A DNA stretch of 5,141 nt from NCBI GenBank assembly GCA_028699795.1, contig JAQVTZ010000130.1, positions 1 through 5,141 of the forward strand. Direction: 5' to 3'. Of this stretch, positions 4,345-5,141 are shown piece after piece (the stretch's first letter is position 1; each line of letters opens with the position of its first letter). Under the pieces are notes generated by a model. That model ran no database searches. It worked only from the letters and a program-made list of their open reading frames with translations, and was not told the origin of the DNA. Source of the stretch: Clostridia bacterium (lineage in GTDB: Bacteria; Bacillota; Clostridia; Christensenellales; DTU072). Both the position numbers and the translations under genes were made by a program.

Positions 4345-5141
4345 ATGAATATTTGGTTGGCTTTTCTTTTGACCGCAGCGGCGGGTCTTTCTACAGGCAT
4401 TGGCGGCGGAATCGCCCTTTTTGCCAAAAAAACCAACAAAAAGTTTTTGGCAGGCAGTCTCGGATTTTCCGCAGGCGTCATGATTTATGTGTCGATGGTA
4501 GAGATCTTTGCAGAGTCCCAAACCTTTCTAACTGCCGCATACGGCGATAAAATGGGGTTGCTGTACACCATTCTTTCGTTTTTCGGCGGCATCTTGTTGA
4601 TTGCCGTAATAGACAAAGTGATCCCCGAAAAGGATAACCCTCACGAGTACCACGATATGGATGAAACGAAAGCCAATGATCATCGCCTCAAAAAATCCTT
4701 GATGCGTTCGGGCATGATGACAGCGCTTGCCATCGCCATCCATAACTTCCCCGAAGGGCTTGCGACATTTGTATCCGCTTTGCAAGCGCCCGAAATCGCC
4801 ATCCCCATTGTGGTGGCGATTGCCATCCACAACATTCCCGAAGGAATTTCGGTTGCGGTACCCATTTACTATGCAACGGGAAACAAAACGAAGGCTTTTG
4901 GGCTTTCTTTTTTATCGGGTCTTGCCGAGCTTTTGGGCGCGGCGATAGGATATCTTATCTTGATGCCGATTATGAGCGATACCGTATTCGGCGTGGTGTT
5001 CGGCATCGTCGCGGGTATTATGGTATATATTTCGCTGGACGAATTATTGCCCGCCGCCGAAAAATACGGCGAGCACCATATGGGCATCTACGGTCTGATT
5101 GCAGGCATGGCGCTTATGGCGATAAGTTTGTGGTTGTTTGT
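4345..5141 (+). CDS. zupT: ZIP-family metal transporter, ZupT-like (C-terminal end cut by window edge)
   Basis: 265 codons are visible. E. coli ZupT is about 257 aa, so probably only a few residues are missing. ZIP proteins import zinc and other divalent metals (iron, manganese, cobalt for ZupT) across the cytoplasmic membrane. Hydrophobic segments lie at about 2-26, 34-57, 71-90, 122-147, 152-176, 183-207, 211-231 and 246-265, consistent with eight helices. The paired metal-site motifs HNFPEG (133-138) and HNIPEG (162-167) are intact, and E53, E195 and D232/E233 are in positions typical of the GufA/ZupT branch. The loop at 91-118 between helices 3 and 4 is short, acidic and His-containing (H100, H103, H113), as expected for a metal-gathering loop. 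The ATG is preceded by GGAG (4333-4336) at 8-nt spacing. The gene has its own strong promoter and is divergent from the peptidase gene. Confidence 0.93.
   Translation, partial: MNIWLAFLLTAAAGLSTGIGGGIALFAKKTNKKFLAGSLGFSAGVMIYVSMVEIFAESQTFLTAAYGDKMGLLYTILSFFGGILLIAVIDKVIPEKDNPHEYHDMDETKANDHRLKKSLMRSGMMTALAIAIHNFPEGLATFVSALQAPEIAIPIVVAIAIHNIPEGISVAVPIYYATGNKTKAFGLSFLSGLAELLGAAIGYLILMPIMSDTVFGVVFGIVAGIMVYISLDELLPAAEKYGEHHMGIYGLIAGMALMAISLWLF

Overview
The window looks like a chromosomal stretch from an endospore-forming member of the Firmicutes, most likely class Clostridia. The evidence is a yabP-yabQ sporulation pair, strong AGGAG-type ribosome binding sites, consensus sigma-A promoters with 17-bp spacers, and a short acyltransferase of a type common in Clostridia. 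The coding DNA has middling GC and the intergenic DNA is AT-rich. I see no plasmid, phage, IS or CRISPR signature, so the gene content is mostly ordinary core or accessory metabolism.

Layout, left to right. Positions 1-492 (minus) hold the N-terminus of a membrane-anchored HtrA/DegP-type serine protease that runs off the left edge. Positions 581-1120 (minus) encode a complete family I inorganic pyrophosphatase. It has a consensus promoter at 1284-1312 and an unusually structured leader of about 157 nt, which carries a four-way-junction-like cluster of GC-rich stem-loops (1145-1218) and a separate 11-bp hairpin (1233-1262). A further gene-free stretch (1313-1434) contains nested inverted repeats. 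Positions 1435-2736 (minus) encode an HxxxD acyltransferase (condensation-domain / alcohol acetyltransferase type) that starts at TTG. Its promoter lies in a 108-bp divergent intergenic region shared with yabP (2845-3114) and yabQ (3111-3461) on the plus strand. These two overlap by ATGA and are probably transcribed by the mother-cell sigma factor SigE. Convergent to them, 3494-4192 (minus) encodes a peptidase E-like S51 serine hydrolase whose promoter geometry predicts a leaderless mRNA. Positions 4345-5141 (plus) carry an almost complete ZIP-family metal transporter resembling ZupT, with a strong promoter, cut by the right edge.

How the genes relate. yabP and yabQ clearly work together in spore coat/cortex formation. 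Pyrophosphatase and HtrA lie in the same direction, 88 bp apart, with no visible terminator between them, so they may be co-transcribed. The other genes look like independent units. The most interesting non-coding signals are the branched hairpin element in the ppa leader, the predicted leaderless start of the peptidase gene, and the SigE-like promoter interleaved with the divergent acyltransferase promoter. I found no convincing new multi-gene system.
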